A stretch of 64,000 bases of DNA from Cyprinodon diabolis (taxonomy: Eukaryota > Chordata > Actinopteri > Cyprinodontiformes > Cyprinodontidae). Both the position numbers and the translations under genes were made by a program. The stretch covers positions 22,986,611 through 23,050,610 of the forward strand of contig CM060081.1 of assembly GCA_030533445.1 (NCBI GenBank), given 5' to 3'. Of the stretch, positions 60,320 through 64,000 are shown in pieces; within the stretch, counting starts at the first letter, position 1; each line of letters starts with the position of its first letter. The notes under the pieces were generated by a model. It was not told the DNA's origin, made no database searches, and saw nothing but the letters and a program-made list of their open reading frames with translations.

Positions 60320-61615
60320 TTATAGGCCTACTGCATATTGAGAAAATTTAGATCGGTGTGTGTGTGTGTGTATATACCTGAGACCTGATAAGACTTGGGA
60401 GGGGAAAGCTGCTAACGACGAGCGTCGGCCCGTGCACATGCCTTTGACTCTCCATCACAACCGCCCAGTCGTCGGATGAGGCGGGGAGAGTCATCGAGAA
60501 AGCATTCCCTTACACCATGCAACCCTGTAGTTTTCCAAAAATAGTTCAACTCTGGTTTCATCTATCATCTAACAAAAGCATATTTTTATCCCAATGCTTT
60601 GTTCTCATGTCTTGTTACACCTCACATGGCTTTCTTTCAACCATTTTTCTTAGCATTCCTCCACAAATGTCTAATAGTTGCATTGTCAACAGACTCTCCC
60701 ATTTGATATGTTGATCTCTGCAGCTCCTTTAGAGTTAGTCACTGAGCTACTGCTCTGATGAATGCTCAGCTTATCCAGTGTGTCAGTGTAGGATGATAAC
60801 CATACTTTTTGGAATTAACAGATGTGTTTTACCTGGTTTGGACTGCATGATTTAGGAAAACTTAATAATTGCAATATCATGTCTTTCTTTCCACATTTTT
60901 TTTCAGTCACAAAAAAAAAATGTGGGAGATAGGAACGATTACAATCCAACCAACAGTCTAAACACGTGAATGTTAGGATAAACATCATTGAAGATGTCTA
61001 AGTTTATTACACCTTGGTACCGTCCGCCTGTTACGTATCAGAACTGATGTTTTATCTAATTAAGACAGTTCCTCTGTTTGGATATACAGTTATAATCTTC
61101 ATTCTGTTGGTGGCAAAGATCTGGAAAAGAAATGAGAGCGGTGAACGAAGTGTAAAATTTTGATAAGGCAGGAGCCATGGATGTCTAATCATCTGCTAAC
61201 ATGTATGATGTAAAATTAGATAATGTAGCAGACTGGAAATGTATAAAATGCCTTTTTAACTGTTAATCGCCGCCACTTCCTTAAAGGTGAGCACGGAGGG
61301 GAACAGCTGCTTCTGTAAACTCTAAACAATTTCTCTGATCTGAGTAAGATTACAATTTCTATCAGAATCTGTTATCAGGTCTCCTGGTTATGTAATACAT
61401 GTAAGTTATGAAGTGTTATTTAAAAGAGTTTGTCCCGAGTGATTTTTTTTTTTTTTTTTTTTTTAGGGAAAAGAACCAGAGAGATAGAGCGTCAAGGTGC
61501 ATACACAGGGCCTATCTTTAACAATGGGTTGCAGAGTGATAGGCTACATAATTAATGCAACGATGAATAATACAATATATTGAGGAGATCTTAACCATAA
61601 TTTAAACTTCTCCAT
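60320..61615. other. Intergenic, no gene seen
   Basis: A (GT)n run at about 60356-60372 and a T-run at about 61443-61464. No supported gene. Confidence 0.5.
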
Positions 61616-61619
61616 AGGT

Positions 61620-63815
61620 AAACTGACATGCAAAAAGTATCCATTGCCTTGATTGTTGATACATTTTTTTCCACAATAAAACCGCAAACATCAACAGATT
61701 TTATGGAATCCTTTTGAAAGACTAACACAAGGTAGTATACCATTCTGAATTAGAGGGAACATTATACGTGGTTTTAAACAAAGGTATTTGTAAGTATGTA
61801 AAAGGATTTAGCCCCTTTTCTCTAAGTGCAACCAATTACTTTCAGAAGTTGCTTGACGCTTGTTAATAACTAAAGTCTATCTGTGGGCAATGAAATCCCA
61901 AAACAAACACAGGTTAAGAAAATATTGGTGAGCAAACAGCATTATGAAGTCCAAGCAACACACCAGACTGAACTTTAAAACAGGTTTAGCAGGAAAAAAT
62001 TTCAAGCTTTGAACATCTCACAGAGGTACAGTATGTTCAATCCATCATCTGGAAATGAAATGCGGATGGCACAGCTGTAAACCTGCCAAGACAGGGCCTT
62101 ACGTACAGACATAACAAGAGCAGTGATCAGAGATGCAGCCAAGAGGCCAATGGTGACTCTGGATGAACTGTAAAGATCTACAGCTCAGGTGGAGAAATCT
62201 GTCCACTGTAAAACTGTTAGTCATGCCCTGTACAAGGTGATCTTTATGTAAGAGTCAAGAAGAAAGCTATTGCAAAAAGAACATAAGAGATGGCAAATTT
62301 CCAGAAGCCATGTTGGGCAAACATCAAAAGTGGAAAAAAGTGCTTTAATCAGTAAAGACAAAAACTGAACTTTTATCCAAAACAATGTAAAGTGGAGATC
62401 TTCCTCTTTGAACACACCATCCCCACTGTCCAGAATGGTGATAGCAGCATTATGTTCTGGGGATGCTTCTCTGCAGGGATGATGGATGGACACAAAAACA
62501 TGGTGATCTTTAAAGACTAAGGCAGAGGTTTACGTTCCAACAGGACCACGACACTAGACATAAAGCCAAGGTCCTGTACAATGAAGCGAGCTGAACCTAG
62601 CAGGTTTTCTCCCTGCAAATCCAGCTAATCCAATTCAAAAGAATAGTAATCAGGATTAGAGGCACCACAAAGCTGGTTATTAACTCGCTAATTCTCGCCC
62701 GCCTGAACTGATCATTAATCTGTGAACGCACATGTGTAAAGGGGCAGGTTCAAGGTAGCAGACCAATCACAATCATGAGCGCAGAGAGTGCCGGATTTCC
62801 CCTGTGGGGAACAAAAATGTATCTAACAGAAATAAAAAGGGGAGAAAAAAAAACAGTCTCAAAGAAAAGTCAAACAAGCTGGAGGCATGCTCATGTGTAA
62901 ATGTGCATTTAACACAGTCTGCATCCCTATCTCTGTACTGCACATTAATCACATTCCCATAAAGCTGGAAGATGATGCCATGATTACATCATATTAATGG
63001 TCCATCTAAGTGAAATATCCCGATTTCTGAGTTGTGTCAGAAAATTGCTATATATGATATGTGAGCTCTTTTATTATGATGTGTTGTTTTAGTTCTTTTC
63101 AATCTGAATCACAATGGGTCTTCAGTGAAAGGACATTTCATTGTTCCGCAAACTGATTAGCTGCTGAGTGGAGCGTTTTCTAGGATTCAGATCAATCGTG
63201 AATGCTAACCTGCCGTGGAGCAGATATGTCGTTCAGCGTTCGTTACGATGGTGAGTAGCCTTGCTAAGAATTAATCCAGCTTTGTGATAGCAGAAAATCG
63301 GGGTTAAAACTGAAGTTGTCTCGCTAACCCAAGTAATCCTGATTTGTGATTCAGGCCTCAGGGCTAAAATGAAGCAGTTTAAAACAAAACATAGTTGGGT
63401 GTTAGAATGGAGCAAAGTCCACCATTCAAGTCAAAGTTGACTTTCACCAAATTTGAGAATCTGTGGCAACCACTGATCACACTCTTCATATAATCTGGCT
63501 GAGATCAAGTTGTTTTGCGAAGAATGGGCAGAAATTTCAATCTGTAGATGTACAAAGCTGGTAGCGACATAACCTTAAAAACTTGCAGCTTTCATTTCAG
63601 CAAAAGGAGGTTATACAAAGTATTGGTTCATGGGGGCGAAATACTTTCACCCATCCTTTCCAGGTTTTTTATTTGCAGAAATAAAATATACAATTCATGC
63701 ATAAACTTGTTTCCATTTCTCAATTTTGTAGGACTTTGTTTTTTTTCTTTCGGTTGTAATGATACAAAAATTGGAAAAGCTGAAGTAATATAAACACCTT
63801 TGCAAGCCATCGTAT
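61620..63815 (+). pseudogene. Degenerate Tc1-like element with a nested insertion
   Basis: A decayed transposase-like stretch occurs at about 62430-62587: 'agcagcattatgttctgggg', 'atgcttctctgcagggatga' and later 'caggaccacgacactagaca' correspond to the GxIMFWGCF and QQDHDxxH-type blocks of Tc1 transposases, with stops. The outer left part (about 61630-61860) and outer right part (about 63530-63810, ending CTTTGCAAGCCA) look like long decayed inverted repeats. A 780-bp block at 62588-63367 splits it. The element is dead. Confidence 0.55.
62588..63367. mobile_element. Probable insertion inside the dead Tc1 element
   Basis: The 8-bp repeat AATGAAGC lies at both borders (62580-62587 and 63368-63375), and Tc1-like sequence resumes after it. 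An 8-bp duplication suggests hAT. The ends (GAGCTGAACCTAGC... and ...GGCCTCAGGGCTAA) do not show a clear inverted repeat, so the class is uncertain. Confidence 0.45.
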
Positions 63816-64000
63816 CTCTCTGACCAGTTTCTCTGTATATTGGTTTTCATAGCACCGTTTGTTTAGTAATGATCTCTAAAAAAATCTGGATCCATAAAAA
63901 CGGATCGGTTTAGTTGACTTTCCCGGGGTGAAGCTGTCAGAATTAATTGAAAACCTGTTTTTCCTCTTTTACCTTCAAAAGGGAAGGGAAAAACTGTTTT

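Overview
This is vertebrate chromosomal DNA, almost certainly from a teleost fish. The host genes are split by GT-AG introns, the sequence is AT-rich with microsatellites, and the mobile DNA is the usual teleost mix: Rex1-like, I-clade, L1-like and L2-like LINEs, tRNA-derived SINEs, Tc1-like, hAT-like and Harbinger-like DNA transposons, and a solo LTR. Nothing looks bacterial, so operons and ribosome binding sites do not apply. I cannot name the species.

Three host genes stand out. gpr84 (10131-11330, +) is a one-exon class A GPCR gene with a likely 5' noncoding exon near 9.2 kb. stat2 (33252-47408, -) can be traced through 23 coding exons, with every splice phase agreeing, to a 799-residue protein carrying coiled-coil, DNA-binding, SH2 and short transactivation regions. 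apof-like (51939-53261, -) is a secreted-protein gene lying beside stat2, as APOF lies beside STAT2 in mammals. GPR84 and STAT2 both belong to innate immunity; I see no sign that the three genes work as one unit.

Layout: 1-8.2 kb is intergenic with LINE, SINE and Harbinger remains. 8.2-11.7 kb holds gpr84 and its upstream region. 13.0-20.8 kb is a nested stack: a decayed Rex1 LINE, split by a solo LTR (5-bp duplication CTGTA), itself split by a 5.2-kb I-clade LINE (12-bp duplication). 21.4-23.0 kb is a complete Tc1-like transposon with an open transposase. 24.3-27.9 kb is an L1-like LINE with both termini but both ORFs internally deleted. 28-33 kb is intergenic with one inverted-repeat element. 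33.3-47.9 kb is stat2, whose introns hold a second intact Tc1-like transposon, a hAT-like element with an I-clade fragment inside, and a SINE. 48-64 kb holds apof, microsatellites, hairpins and decayed elements.

I found no previously undescribed biological system. The most useful results are the datable nested insertions, the CTCCAG target shared by two I-clade insertions, two Tc1 transposases that are still open, the L1 deletion derivative, and the full stat2 exon model.
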